From Lachnospiraceae bacterium (GTDB lineage: Bacteria; Bacillota; Clostridia; Lachnospirales; Lachnospiraceae), in assembly GCA_016283275.1 (NCBI GenBank), contig JAEEMP010000064.1, forward strand, positions 1-64,000: a DNA stretch of 64,000 bases, written 5' to 3'. Positions 8,387 through 18,180 of the stretch are shown here, piece after piece. Made by a program: the position numbers and the translations under genes. The notes below the pieces were generated by a model, which was not told the origin of the DNA, ran no database searches, and worked only from the letters and a program-made list of their open reading frames with translations. Numbering within the stretch: the first letter of the stretch is position 1; each line of letters starts with the position of its first letter.

Positions 8387-9625
8387 CTATTTCCAGATAG
8401 TACGCAATTCATTGTATAATGCTGCTGCCTCAATATCGGGATCAACGCCTTTTAATACGGCATTATATGCTCTTTCAAAGGCCAGGACCGCATCGGGATC
8501 TTCCATCCCGGGATGTTCAAGCTGCATTCTTTCCTCGTCCGATTCCATCCTTAAATAGGCATCATAGGAAAAAGAAGCCGCATCTTTGTCGATATTCCTA
8601 AACACATAATCATTTATCGGAAAACCTTTATCGTTCCCCTGAAGGGTCGCAAAGTAATCGTCATTTATAAGATAATTCAAAAACCTGCCCGATTCTTTTG
8701 GATTTTCCGTATTCACGCTTATCGCATAAAGAACCGACGGCTTTATATAGTATCCCGATCGATTGTAGATATATGCCCCCGGATAATCACCGGTCACGAT
8801 CACATTACCAAGCTCTCTGGCCCCTTTTGCCATATTATCGGCATCGGTCACCCAGGTAAAAAAACCCGCTGCCTTACCGCTGGTCACAAGATCCGATGAG
8901 AATTGTGAAACAGGCGGCGTGATCTTCTTTTCCACAAAATACGCTGCCATATTGATAAGCATCTTTACCTCGTTTTTAGAAAAGGCAAGTCGGCCGTAGC
9001 TGTTGATAAAAGACTTTCCGGTCTGCTGCTCGGTATATGCAACTGCCGCAAACATGATGGATTTTTGCGACATCATCAGCGGATATGCTTCCCCGTTCAT
9101 GATCCTTGCCGCCTCGAATATATCATCCCATGTTCTCGGCACGCTCATGATACCGTATTTTTCAAATACGGTCTTATTGTAATAAAAGATATTGCTGTTA
9201 AGTCCGACAGGTATCGCGTTAAGCTTCCCGTTCATGGTCCCGAGTTTAAGTTCTGCGGACTTATAACCGTTAAGATTGAGAACGTCTTCAAGCTTCGAAA
9301 GATCGTAATAGCCGTTTCCGTCAGCCGAGTATTTAAGAAGCCAGTCATAGTTGATCTGCATGACGTCTTCTTCAAGTCCCGCTTCCATTTTGGCCTTGTA
9401 TCCGTCGGAATAATTGGCCCACGATCCGTTTACGGGATTTACGGTTACATAGTCATATTCACGCTCGTAAGACTCTATGCCTTTTAATGTATATTCTTCG
9501 CGATTGGGCTGACCCCACCACGAAAAACTTATATCCACATGCTCTTCTGCGCAGCCCGATGCAAAAAATGATGTCAATATGCAAAATGTAAGTATCAGTG
9601 CGGAAATCTTTCCGGATCTGCTCAT
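8387..9625 (-). CDS. Extracellular solute-binding lipoprotein, family 1 (sugar type)
   Basis: A 412-residue lipoprotein with signal peptide and lipobox FASGC (Cys25), then a family 1 solute-binding fold: ISFSWWGQPNREEYT at the mature N-terminus, DVMQINYDWLLKYS, LNAIPVGLNSNIFYYNK and VPRTWDDIFEAARIM, all typical of ABC sugar-binding proteins. No permease or ATPase gene is nearby. It is the last gene of a signalling operon and its start overlaps the response-regulator stop by four bases (ATGA), so it is probably made together with the sensor kinase. A role as ligand-presenting partner of the kinase CACHE domain, rather than as a transporter part, is inference. Confidence 0.88.
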   Translation of the reverse strand: MSRSGKISALILTFCILTSFFASGCAEEHVDISFSWWGQPNREEYTLKGIESYEREYDYVTVNPVNGSWANYSDGYKAKMEAGLEEDVMQINYDWLLKYSADGNGYYDLSKLEDVLNLNGYKSAELKLGTMNGKLNAIPVGLNSNIFYYNKTVFEKYGIMSVPRTWDDIFEAARIMNGEAYPLMMSQKSIMFAAVAYTEQQTGKSFINSYGRLAFSKNEVKMLINMAAYFVEKKITPPVSQFSSDLVTSGKAAGFFTWVTDADNMAKGARELGNVIVTGDYPGAYIYNRSGYYIKPSVLYAISVNTENPKESGRFLNYLINDDYFATLQGNDKGFPINDYVFRNIDKDAASFSYDAYLRMESDEERMQLEHPGMEDPDAVLAFERAYNAVLKGVDPDIEAAALYNELRTIWK

Positions 9626-10374
9626 ACTCCCTCAGCTTTCTGTCTTAAAAAGAACATATCAATTTCGTTTATTATCTTATCCGCACCCGAACTTTTAAGG
9701 ATGTAACCGTCTGGTTTAAGCTCAAGAACCTTTTTAACGCTGTCGGCGTCATTTTTACCGGTTAAGAATATGACCGGGATCTTTTTAAAATCATCGTCGT
9801 TCTTTAAAAGCTCAAGAACCTGCCTTCCGTCCATTAAAGGCATCTCATAGTCCAGCAGGATAAGATCCGGTATCGTCTTTGCAAGAAACTGTAAAGCCTT
9901 CATACCCGAATCGGCCATGAATACCTTGTATTTTTCGCCGAGCCACGATCTTATATCACGAAGCACGACCCCCGAATCGTCCACCACAAGGATCTTCTTT
10001 TTGTCTTCCGTTCTGTCCCTGCTTATGTAAGCGATCATCTCTTCAACAGCCTCGGACGCATTAAAAGGTCTTACAAAAATTTTGCTTATAAGCGTATCCG
10101 GGATGATCTGTGTCACAGCTTCGATCTCATCAGGCTGACCCACGGCAAAAAAAGGAGTATTGTTATCCATAAGTTTGTCCTTGATATATATAAGTACATC
10201 ATCATGGGCTCCCACGTCACCGTCCGCAAAAAGTACAACGGCTTCGGGATCTTTGAAAGTTTTAAGTGAAGCCACGTCAAACGCAGACATTTCCGCTTTA
10301 CGCCCTTGTGCGATAAGTCTGTCAGACATCGATTTCATAAGAAATCCGTCTTTTTCGGCAATTAAAAGAATCAT
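9622..10374 (-). CDS. Two-REC response regulator (N-terminal REC degenerate)
   Basis: About 250 residues with two receiver-like domains and no output domain. The C-terminal REC is complete: KKILVVDDSG, phospho-Asp175 in LILLDYEMPLMDG, Thr in PVIFLTGKND. The N-terminal half (MILLIAEKDGFLMK to MIAYISRD) has the REC fold pattern but lacks the Asp pocket (ADGD in place of the phosphorylation site), so it is probably not phosphorylated. The ATG at 10374 is chosen because GGAAGGAG lies six bases upstream and the codon overlaps the kinase stop (ATGA); an upstream alternative has no such signal. It is the likely acceptor of the HPt domain encoded just before it, and may act through protein contacts. 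Confidence 0.88.
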   Translation of the reverse strand: MILLIAEKDGFLMKSMSDRLIAQGRKAEMSAFDVASLKTFKDPEAVVLFADGDVGAHDDVLIYIKDKLMDNNTPFFAVGQPDEIEAVTQIIPDTLISKIFVRPFNASEAVEEMIAYISRDRTEDKKKILVVDDSGVVLRDIRSWLGEKYKVFMADSGMKALQFLAKTIPDLILLDYEMPLMDGRQVLELLKNDDDFKKIPVIFLTGKNDADSVKKVLELKPDGYILKSSGADKIINEIDMFFLRQKAEGV

Positions 10375-13300
10375 TTCATACTCCTTCCGCAATATTTTAA
10401 TATCTCTTCCGCATCTTCTTTAACGGCATCCGCCTTGACCTCGGAAACATCAAGTAAAAGCTTGTCCTTAATATCCTTTATCTCATCCGGCACCGAAAAT
10501 TTTTTAAGTTCACCCATAACGCTGTCGACAGTGTCAAAATCAAATGCATCGACGGATTCATTAATGACGTTCATCATATCCGTAAGATCCGTAATGTCTA
10601 TTTCCGGAAGTCCCTCGTCACTTTCGGCAAAATCTTTAAGTACTTCTTTAAAACGTTTAAACTCTTCAAGAAGCTTAGGCGTTTCCTCGTGAATGGTCGC
10701 TGTATCATTAGCATTTCCGGCCATTTCCATTCTTTCAAACCACTTTGACAGATCGGCTGCACCTATATAACGTGCCGTGTTCTTAAGCCCGTGTACCTCG
10801 ATTGTATAATCCTTTATCATATCGTCCTTAAGACAATCCTCGATCTTTGCGGCCTTACTGTCTATCATAAGGTAAAAGTTTTTAAGATTATCAAGAAGTA
10901 TCTCTTTGGTATAAGAACTCTTCATTGCCAGTTCTTTATCAAGTTCTTCGGGAAATCCTTCGGGCACATCGGCATTTTCCGCCTCTTTAACTTCTCCGCC
11001 CGTCGACTTTTCTTCTTCGGTAACGTATCTTATCTTTTCGGACGGAAGCCACTTTATGAATGCATTTGAGATTTCCTTCATATCAATGGGCTTTGACACA
11101 AAATCATTCATGCCCGCTTCATAGAAACTCTTCCTTACCGATTCGATGATATTTGCCGAAAGGGCAATTATCGGAAGTTTCCTGTATTCGTCGCCTTCGA
11201 GTCTTCTTATTGCCTCGGTAGCCTCTATTCCGTCCATTACCGGCATCATATGATCCATGAGCACAAGATCGTAATGCTCTTTTTGAACCATTTCAAGGGC
11301 CATCTTACCGTTTTCCGCAACATCCATTTTAAACTTAAACGGCTCAAGCAACGCAAAAGCAACCTTCACGTTCATATCCATATCTTCCGCAAGAAGTATC
11401 TTTGCATCCGGCGCGGTAAACTTTATCTCTTCGAGCTCATTCGAAGGTTTTTGCACAACTGTGTGTTCGGAACGTTTCTGCTTTATCGAGAATATGAATT
11501 CGCTTCCCTCTCCGTAAGTACTCTCGACATCTATCTCTCCTCCCATCATGTCCACAAGGCGTCTGGTTATGGAAAGACCGAGTCCGCTTCCCTCTATGCC
11601 CGAATTTTTCTTTTGATCGAGCCTTGTAAACGAACCGAAAAGCTTTGCCTTATCCTCGGGTCTTATTCCGATACCCGTATCCTTGACCGCGAAATTCACG
11701 GTATATTCATCTTCACCGCTCGTTTCCGTATCGACTTTTACTCTTATAAAGCCGTGTTCCGTGAATTTTATGGCATTATTCACTATGTTGATGAGGATCT
11801 GGCGCACTCTTGCGGAATCTCCTATCATACAACGCGGGATAGCGGGATCCAATTCATATATAAGCTTAATATCCTTGCTTCCGATCCTGTCTGTGAATAT
11901 CATCGAAAGCTCATCCATAAGAGCCGGAAGATCATACTCGTCTTCAATAAGCTCCATCTTGCCGGACTCGATCTTTGAAAAGTCCAGAATATCGTTAATG
12001 ATCTGAAGTAAGGCGCGTCCCGAATTTTTAATGTTTTTAAGATATGCCGTATCTTTTTCCGAATGATCTTCTCTGAGCATTACTTCAGTCATACCGATGA
12101 CCGCGTTCATGGGCGTACGAAGCTCATGACTCATGCTGGCCAGAAATTCGCTCTTGGCTTTGCTTGCCGCTGTGGCATCAGAAGCAGCCTCGACTGCCCT
12201 TGTATTGGCATCCTTAAGGGCAAAGATGAGTCTTTCTTTTTCCGCCGTTGCATCTTCGACCGCCTTTTCAAGCTTCTCCCTCTGACGGTAAAACATCAAC
12301 ATTACCAGGGTAAAAGAAGTAAATATTATAAACAGGACGGAAACCGAACTCATCGTATTGAACCTGTTTAAATCTTCCGTCATGCTTGAGTTTAAACTTG
12401 AAGGAAAGATCTGTAATACAAACCAGTCGCTTCGGCCGACCCTTGATACCGATATTATACTGGTACCGTCTTCATCCATGTATCGCATGACAACTTCCGC
12501 GGTATTTTCGTCCCTAAGAAAGTCCTTAAGTCCCTCATATGTACCTTTTACAAAATTCGCATCCTTAAGTCCCTTGTCGAGGCCCCGTGCAAATCCCGTA
12601 ATGGCTGTCTCTCCTGTCGATACGATAATAACTCCGTCCGAATTTAACAGTAATGTCTCCGGATAGATCCCGAAAAGCTCGGCATTTAAGATCTCTTTGA
12701 CTCTTATCTTGTCGTAACGTCCCACAAGTACACCCACGACTCTCATGCTGTCTTTGACAGGCTCATAGAATATGATCGCAGGCTTGCCGGTTACCGATGT
12801 TCTTTCAACATATGTGTAACCCGATTCTCCCGACATGCCGGATTTAAACCATTCTTCATCCCGGCAGTCCGAATTTCCGCCAAGACTGTGGAGAGTTCCG
12901 TCCGATGACGCATATTCTATGTAATCGAAAACCGTCTGGTCGTTGAATGTTTCAAGATAAGTATTGATATCTTCACCCGGGATCCCTGCATACATTTTTG
13001 AAAGGACTCCCGAAAGACTCTTCAATTTTTTGGCCGCTTCATAAAGAGTATTATCCACATAGTCGGATAAAAGGATCGTTGCATCGGACAGATATTTCTC
13101 GTTCTGTCTTGTGATAGTCTCGCGGTTTGAGTTGTTTCTTATGAAATGGAATATAAGCGCCGTTCCGCCTCCCACCAGCAAAAATGCCATAAAAATGACA
13201 TTCATGCTTGCCCGCAGGGACAGTTTTTTACGCTTGGTCTTCTTCTGTTTTGCCGCAGTATCTTCCACATGATGGTAAGCATTGTAATAGATATCGAATC

Positions 13301-15149
13301 GTCCCGCACCCGTAAGTCTTGAAAGTGTATTTCTTAAATCCACATCCTTGCCGAGTGCGCTTATGATATGTCCGTTATATCTTCTTCCGCTTCCCTCTAT
13401 CATCTCTTCGAATATTTTTGCAAAGTTCTTGCCCTTTGCATAGTTTCTGCCTAAGATATCGGTCGCCGCATCTATGGAATCGGCTATGGACACTATATCG
13501 ATTATGATCTTATACGGCGATGCTGTACCGTCAAAGGATGCGGGATATCCGCTCTTTCCGTCATAAGACTTATGATGTCCGCACATGACATCCGAATATA
13601 TACCGAAATCCGGGTCGTCGTGAAGAACTTCCCTGTTCTTTATGGGATGCTGCTTTATGATCTCAAATTCATCGTCAAAAAGAGGTCTGACCTGCATGTT
13701 GATGACCGCGCTTATGGCACACTTTCCAAGATCGTGATAAAAAGCCGCCTTTTCGACATACTTTATGACTGCCTTGTCAAAGTCGCTTTCTTTTGCATAA
13801 TTGACCGTTCCTTCATCGGTCGACAGCTTTACATGCTTAAGCGGGGCAAAAAGTTCCCGGTTTGTTTTAAGCAAAGAAACCGTAATAAGCGATGCAATCC
13901 TCTGCACCATCAGACTGTGTATAAAAGTGATCGGCTGGCGTCTTACAAGGTAAGACATGACGATCTCTTCCTTCTCATTTGCGCCCTTGGCATACTTAAA
14001 ATTGTACTCAAAAAGATCCAGCATACATTCATCGTAGCTGTTTATAAGATTATAATCTTCGTATGCTATCGACGAAATATACTTCATAAATTCGTCGGAT
14101 ACGGATCTTATTATTTCACGCTTACGGCTTCTGTCGAGATTTGACTTGTCGGTGATTATCATAAGAACGTACATAAGTCCCAGAGTCTGATCCCTTAAGC
14201 CTTCATCACCGCCCTGAGTGATCTTTCCCGCTTTTATAAGCTTGGCAATGGTCTTAAAATACATTTCCTCAAGGTCCCTGACTATTTCCGATTCGTCTCT
14301 TCGTCTGTGGAAATAGTCGTTTTCCAAAAGGAACAATATGTTTACGTATTCATCGTTGGATGTGATGTTCTTTTTCTTAAAAAAGTCAAAGTAATTCGAA
14401 AGCTCCTCCTCATGGTATTTAAGCACCTGATAAAAAAGCCCGAGAACCTTGCTCTTTAAAATATCCATATAGCTGTCAGCCAGACCGTCTTCCAGTATTT
14501 TCTCACCTTTTATGAGAATGTAATACTTTTCAAGCTGATCGTAATACTGCTCCACTGCCTCCATCTGTGAAGCGGTATCCTTACTGTGTTCGCTTATAAA
14601 ATTGATACCGAGCACAAAAGGATTCATAAGATATCCGACATTGTCTTCATCGGCAGCGGCTTTCTTAAGAACATCCACATTCTTGAGCGCCATTCTGATC
14701 GCCTTTTTTGCAATATCCATTATCTCGGACGCTTTTTCGGGGATCGATTTTACATAGTATTCGTCAACTGTCTGCCAATACAGGGTATAAAGGTATACAA
14801 GTTTTGGATAATCCTGCTTTTCCTCATAATGAGGGATAAGCATTTTTATAAGCTTTGAATATATCGGAGGATCCTGAAGATTAAAATCCTTCCGGATCTT
14901 ATAGACATAGTCGTAGACCGCATCCAGTTCTTCATCGGAAAGATCCCTTACAACTTCGGATCTTAACTCGTCTATCGTCTCTTTATAGGCAAGATACAGC
15001 TCTCTTGTTTTTGAAGACCTTGCGACAAGAAGATTCTTCCATTCGGCAAAAGGCATCTGTTCAAACAAAGAATCATTATATTTACCGAATTCGCGTGATA
15101 CGACTCTTATCGTATCATCGTATTTTTGCAATACTGTTTCTACCGACAT
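10371..15149 (-). CDS. HD-GYP-like/dCACHE/hybrid histidine kinase/REC/HPt fusion protein
   Basis: A 1592-residue sensor. In order: an N-terminal helical region of about 420 residues without a recognised domain; a cytoplasmic HD domain with KAAFYHDLGK (His-Asp near residue 470) and HHKSYDGKSGYP (near 525), an HD-GYP-like signature with one extra residue and Lys in place of the usual Glu; a membrane helix (about 644-668); an extracytoplasmic dCACHE-type sensor (about 680-915); a second helix (about 932-955); a short coiled coil; HisKA with SMSHELRTPMNAVIG (His about 1007); HATPase with DTGIGI and GSGLGLSITRRLV; REC with LVLMDHMMPVMDG (Asp about 1297); HPt with VHGLKNTARYIGA (His about 1452). 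It likely links ligand sensing to a phosphorelay and perhaps c-di-GMP breakdown. GGAG precedes the start. Confidence 0.92.
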   Translation of the reverse strand: MSVETVLQKYDDTIRVVSREFGKYNDSLFEQMPFAEWKNLLVARSSKTRELYLAYKETIDELRSEVVRDLSDEELDAVYDYVYKIRKDFNLQDPPIYSKLIKMLIPHYEEKQDYPKLVYLYTLYWQTVDEYYVKSIPEKASEIMDIAKKAIRMALKNVDVLKKAAADEDNVGYLMNPFVLGINFISEHSKDTASQMEAVEQYYDQLEKYYILIKGEKILEDGLADSYMDILKSKVLGLFYQVLKYHEEELSNYFDFFKKKNITSNDEYVNILFLLENDYFHRRRDESEIVRDLEEMYFKTIAKLIKAGKITQGGDEGLRDQTLGLMYVLMIITDKSNLDRSRKREIIRSVSDEFMKYISSIAYEDYNLINSYDECMLDLFEYNFKYAKGANEKEEIVMSYLVRRQPITFIHSLMVQRIASLITVSLLKTNRELFAPLKHVKLSTDEGTVNYAKESDFDKAVIKYVEKAAFYHDLGKCAISAVINMQVRPLFDDEFEIIKQHPIKNREVLHDDPDFGIYSDVMCGHHKSYDGKSGYPASFDGTASPYKIIIDIVSIADSIDAATDILGRNYAKGKNFAKIFEEMIEGSGRRYNGHIISALGKDVDLRNTLSRLTGAGRFDIYYNAYHHVEDTAAKQKKTKRKKLSLRASMNVIFMAFLLVGGGTALIFHFIRNNSNRETITRQNEKYLSDATILLSDYVDNTLYEAAKKLKSLSGVLSKMYAGIPGEDINTYLETFNDQTVFDYIEYASSDGTLHSLGGNSDCRDEEWFKSGMSGESGYTYVERTSVTGKPAIIFYEPVKDSMRVVGVLVGRYDKIRVKEILNAELFGIYPETLLLNSDGVIIVSTGETAITGFARGLDKGLKDANFVKGTYEGLKDFLRDENTAEVVMRYMDEDGTSIISVSRVGRSDWFVLQIFPSSLNSSMTEDLNRFNTMSSVSVLFIIFTSFTLVMLMFYRQREKLEKAVEDATAEKERLIFALKDANTRAVEAASDATAASKAKSEFLASMSHELRTPMNAVIGMTEVMLREDHSEKDTAYLKNIKNSGRALLQIINDILDFSKIESGKMELIEDEYDLPALMDELSMIFTDRIGSKDIKLIYELDPAIPRCMIGDSARVRQILINIVNNAIKFTEHGFIRVKVDTETSGEDEYTVNFAVKDTGIGIRPEDKAKLFGSFTRLDQKKNSGIEGSGLGLSITRRLVDMMGGEIDVESTYGEGSEFIFSIKQKRSEHTVVQKPSNELEEIKFTAPDAKILLAEDMDMNVKVAFALLEPFKFKMDVAENGKMALEMVQKEHYDLVLMDHMMPVMDGIEATEAIRRLEGDEYRKLPIIALSANIIESVRKSFYEAGMNDFVSKPIDMKEISNAFIKWLPSEKIRYVTEEEKSTGGEVKEAENADVPEGFPEELDKELAMKSSYTKEILLDNLKNFYLMIDSKAAKIEDCLKDDMIKDYTIEVHGLKNTARYIGAADLSKWFERMEMAGNANDTATIHEETPKLLEEFKRFKEVLKDFAESDEGLPEIDITDLTDMMNVINESVDAFDFDTVDSVMGELKKFSVPDEIKDIKDKLLLDVSEVKADAVKEDAEEILKYCGRSMK

Positions 15150-15195
15150 GCGTATACTCCGCTATCAATCTATGGTCATAGTAATATTATAAAGC

Positions 15196-16494
15196 TTAGA
15201 CATCTTCTTTAAATTCATCGACTATATCCAAAAAACAGTCGACTATCGAGGGATCGAAATGCGTACCGGACTCCTCTTTTATGATGGATACGGCCTCATC
15301 AAAAGAATATGCTTTCCTGTAAGGACGGTTCGATATAAGTGCATCAAAAGCATCCGCGACCGCCATCACCCTGGCCGTAACGGGTATATCTTCTCCTTTA
15401 AGACCCTGCGGATATCCTGTTCCGTCCCATCTTTCATGATGGCTCCACGCCATATCAAGAGCGTCTTCCATATATCCGCCTCCGCCTACCGAAAGGATGG
15501 TCTTCGACAGAAGCTTCATGCCTTCGGTAGTGTGTTTTTTGACCATCTCAAACTCTTCATCGGTAAGCTTTGAGGGTTTATTGAGAATGGCATCGGATAT
15601 GGCGATCTTACCCATATCGTGAAGCGGAGCGGCCTTTGCCATCTTTTCCACAAGGTCTGGGGTCATCTTTTTGGGATATATCCCTTTTTTGACCATCTGA
15701 TTTCCGATCGCTTCGACATAGAGCGCTTCTTTCCGAACATGAAGATCGGTTCCCTCTTCACGTGCTTCCACCATACCGGCAAAATCCGTGATTATCTTTT
15801 CATGCATCGCGGAAAGTTTTTCGGTATCATCGAGTGCCATTAAGAATACGATCAAAAGAAGAGAGGTAAATACTGCTATATTTGAAAGTGATATCCCGTA
15901 ATTGAACAATATCCAGACCGTTGCAAGAATGGGAAAGAGTATAAAAGAAACATATGACAAGATCTCCTTTTTTGTCAGGATCTTTCTGTAGATCGCGACC
16001 ACGATAAGATCTATTGACATTACAAAGAGCTGAATTACTATGAACACACTGTATAAGCTTTCTCTGTGATACAGATTGTCCGCATCAAAAGCATAAAGAT
16101 GTTTGGTGAAAATATTGACGATAAGCTGACACATATTAAGTGCAAGCAGCACCATACCGCAATAATACCAGTACGGTCTGCGCCTTGAACCGTTCTCCTT
16201 TAAATTAATGACAAGGAGTTTTGAAATGGTCGCTATCAATAAATGATTAATGGCAAACACAGTAAAATTACTGATGCGCACCATGTAATACGCAAGTTTC
16301 GAAGGGTTGCCCTGATATACATATGCTAAGACATCGGCAACAAGCAGAACAAACGTAAACATATTCATCAAAATGATGTCATTACGCTTGGGATTGTTCT
16401 TCCTCATAACCGAACGCGTGATAAAAAACATTACCAAAGCCATAAAAGCGGCCCATGTCTCGATCAACACCTGAGCATATACCGATGCATCCAT
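15196..16494 (-). CDS. HD-GYP domain c-di-GMP phosphodiesterase with 7TM-like N-terminus
   Basis: A 432-residue protein with about seven membrane helices in the first 220 residues, then an HD-GYP domain with all hallmarks: APLHDMGKIAI (HD), a KHTTEG motif and HHERWDGTGYP followed by ARVMAVADAFDALISNRPYR. This class hydrolyses c-di-GMP to GMP using a two- or three-metal centre. The membrane part looks like a 7TM sensory module of unknown ligand. The start has GGGGAGG upstream. It lies 46 bases before the large hybrid kinase and is probably the first gene of that operon, giving it a complete HD-GYP alongside the variant one in the kinase. Confidence 0.93.
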   Translation of the reverse strand: MDASVYAQVLIETWAAFMALVMFFITRSVMRKNNPKRNDIILMNMFTFVLLVADVLAYVYQGNPSKLAYYMVRISNFTVFAINHLLIATISKLLVINLKENGSRRRPYWYYCGMVLLALNMCQLIVNIFTKHLYAFDADNLYHRESLYSVFIVIQLFVMSIDLIVVAIYRKILTKKEILSYVSFILFPILATVWILFNYGISLSNIAVFTSLLLIVFLMALDDTEKLSAMHEKIITDFAGMVEAREEGTDLHVRKEALYVEAIGNQMVKKGIYPKKMTPDLVEKMAKAAPLHDMGKIAISDAILNKPSKLTDEEFEMVKKHTTEGMKLLSKTILSVGGGGYMEDALDMAWSHHERWDGTGYPQGLKGEDIPVTARVMAVADAFDALISNRPYRKAYSFDEAVSIIKEESGTHFDPSIVDCFLDIVDEFKEDV

Positions 16495-16553
16495 ATAAAA
16501 GCCTCCCCTATATCGGCAAAAGCATTATAAAACACAAAACCTTATGCCATCTC

Positions 16554-17312
16554 TTAAATATCTATATCCAGTTCAACGGGGCAATGATCGGATCCAAAAA
16601 CATCGTTATGGATCTTTGCCTCTTTTAGTTTGTCTTTAAGACTTTCGGAGACCACAAAATAGTCGATCCTCCAGCCTGCGTTCTTTTGCCTTGCCTGAAA
16701 ACGGTAACTCCACCACGAATAAGCGTCTTTCATATCAGGGTAAAAGAACCTGAATGTATCTATAAGACCGTTGTTTACCACCGCATCAAACTTTGCGCGC
16801 TCCTCGTCTGTAAAGCCCGCATTGTGATGATTGGTCTTTGGATTTTTAAGATCTATCTCCTTATGCGCAACATTTAAATCGCCGCAGTAAATGACAGGTT
16901 TGTCTGCTTCAAGTTTTTTGACATACGCAAGAAAATCATCCTCCCAGCGCATGCGGTATTCAAGGCGGGAAAGATCTTCCTTGGAATTGGGCACGTAGAC
17001 TGTAATAAGATAATAGTCTGGGTATTCAAGCGTTATGACTCTTCCTTCGTGGTCGTGCTCTTCGATGCCAAGCCCGTAGGTTACGCTTAACGGTTCATCC
17101 TTTGTAAATATCGCAGTACCCGAATAGCCCTTCTTTTCGGCATAATTCCAATACTGATGATAGCCCGGAAGCGAAAGATCGATCTGACCCTCGGAAAGTT
17201 TTGTCTCCTGAAGGCAAAAAGCATCGGCATCGATCGAATTGAAAAAATCGGTAAATCCCTTATCCCTGCAGGCTCTTAATCCGTTAACGTTCCATGATAT
17301 AAATTTCTTCAT
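16554..17312 (-). CDS. xth: Exodeoxyribonuclease III / AP endonuclease
   Basis: A 252-residue enzyme of the Xth/ExoA family of the exonuclease-endonuclease-phosphatase fold. Motifs: [20 protein letters not shown] (metal Glu), CGDLNVAH (Asp/Asn), WWSYR with the preceding DAYSW, WRIDYF, and the final SDHCPVEL (catalytic Asp-His). It cuts 5' of abasic sites and removes 3' blocking groups in base excision repair. GAGGGTATT precedes the ATG. It has its own promoter and is followed by a 60-base gap to the HD-GYP gene. Confidence 0.97.
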   Translation of the reverse strand: MKKFISWNVNGLRACRDKGFTDFFNSIDADAFCLQETKLSEGQIDLSLPGYHQYWNYAEKKGYSGTAIFTKDEPLSVTYGLGIEEHDHEGRVITLEYPDYYLITVYVPNSKEDLSRLEYRMRWEDDFLAYVKKLEADKPVIYCGDLNVAHKEIDLKNPKTNHHNAGFTDEERAKFDAVVNNGLIDTFRFFYPDMKDAYSWWSYRFQARQKNAGWRIDYFVVSESLKDKLKEAKIHNDVFGSDHCPVELDIDI

Positions 17313-17370
17313 AATACCCTCTCATTCCTAAATGATCGCAAACCCATTCTCTTAAACGGTGTTTTTTCTT

Positions 17371-17399
17371 ATTATATCAGATATTTGAAAGAGTACCAA
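17371..17399 (-). promoter_or_regulatory. Probable sigma-A promoter of xth
   Basis: Minus strand: -35 TTGGTA (17394-17399), 17-base spacer, consensus -10 TATAAT (17371-17376), about 60 bases before the xth start. Confidence 0.65.
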
Positions 17400-17440
17400 A
17401 AATATAAAAGAGGTGGTCGACTTTGCCGGCTGCCTCTTTT
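17400..17440 (-). terminator. Second terminator-like hairpin after the sseB operon
   Basis: Minus strand stem AAAAGAGG/CCTCTTTT (17406-17440) with a 19-base loop that can pair further, followed by ATATTTTTGG. It lies between the main terminator at 17526-17561 and the xth promoter and may act as a back-up. Confidence 0.5.
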
Positions 17441-17525
17441 ATTGAGAATGGTACATTGGGGTTATGGGGTATGGTAATAATATAGCGTACCGGAATTAAT
17501 TAATAATTAAAAACAAAAATAATAT

Positions 17526-17561
17526 AAAAAAATTTTTACCGGACTAAAAGCCCGGTAAAAA
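17526..17561 (-). terminator. Rho-independent terminator of the sseB operon
   Basis: Minus strand stem TTTTTACCGG with CCGGTAAAAA (17533-17561), followed by seven T. It begins five bases after the stop of the nuclease-like gene. Confidence 0.85.
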
Positions 17562-17566
17562 CAGTC

Positions 17567-18172
17567 TCACTTTTTCCTTTTTCCCTTAAATTCCTTTATC
17601 TCATTTTCGATCGTGTTGTAGTCCCGTTCAAACAATTCCTCCGAGACCTGCATCCAAAGTTTTTCTTCGGGCACGCGATCAAGAATGGCCTTTTGTACAA
17701 ATGACTTACTTTTCTCCTTATAGACCGGAAGTTTGTTTTTTGCCTGTATCCTTGCAAGCTCGGGACGCCAGAGTATCCTTATCTTATAAGCCGGCTTAAC
17801 CTTCGGGTTTGGCTTCGCTTCCCGCAAAATGTAAAAATCAAGCTTCCCGTCTATCTCTTCGACGCTTATTATCCCCCACCACTCAGGCACATGCTCCGCT
17901 ATATGAGCGGCATGGGAACTCCCCACCGCCACAATGTTATAATCGTAGTAGAGATTATAATTTTTGACCTGGCCTTCCAGACGGGTGTAACTGTCGTTGT
18001 CGCTTTTTATCTCTATGCCGTAAAGAGCATCCGGCGTCACCATCACCACATCCGCACGCACTTTTCCTATCTGCTTTTCTTCGAGAATGCGGATCTTGCC
18101 GTATCTTTCCTCAAGAAAATCAAATAAGGGCTCTCTTATGGTACTGTCGTGCGCGGTCAGGGATTCGCTCAT
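17567..18172 (-). CDS. PD-(D/E)XK nuclease-like protein, sce7726-like
   Basis: A 201-residue protein whose core VRADVVMVTPDALYGIEIKS (about residues 43-62) shows the D...E-x-K pattern of the PD-(D/E)XK nuclease fold: Asp in RADVV and Glu-Ile-Lys in the next strand. The N-terminus (HDSTIREPLFDFLEERYG) and the strand VAVGSSHAAHIAEHVP fit the sce7726 family, whose function is not established. The tail is rich in Lys and Glu. The start has AGGAGACAAA upstream and lies eight bases after the hydrolase stop. It closes a four-gene operon; no partner methylase or toxin gene is visible. Confidence 0.75.
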   Translation of the reverse strand: MSESLTAHDSTIREPLFDFLEERYGKIRILEEKQIGKVRADVVMVTPDALYGIEIKSDNDSYTRLEGQVKNYNLYYDYNIVAVGSSHAAHIAEHVPEWWGIISVEEIDGKLDFYILREAKPNPKVKPAYKIRILWRPELARIQAKNKLPVYKEKSKSFVQKAILDRVPEEKLWMQVSEELFERDYNTIENEIKEFKGKRKK

Positions 18173-18180
18173 TTTGTCTC

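Noticed and set aside
13572..14144. A 190-codon + strand open frame within the hybrid kinase gene
   Set aside because: Shadow of the coding minus strand; no supporting signals or domain.
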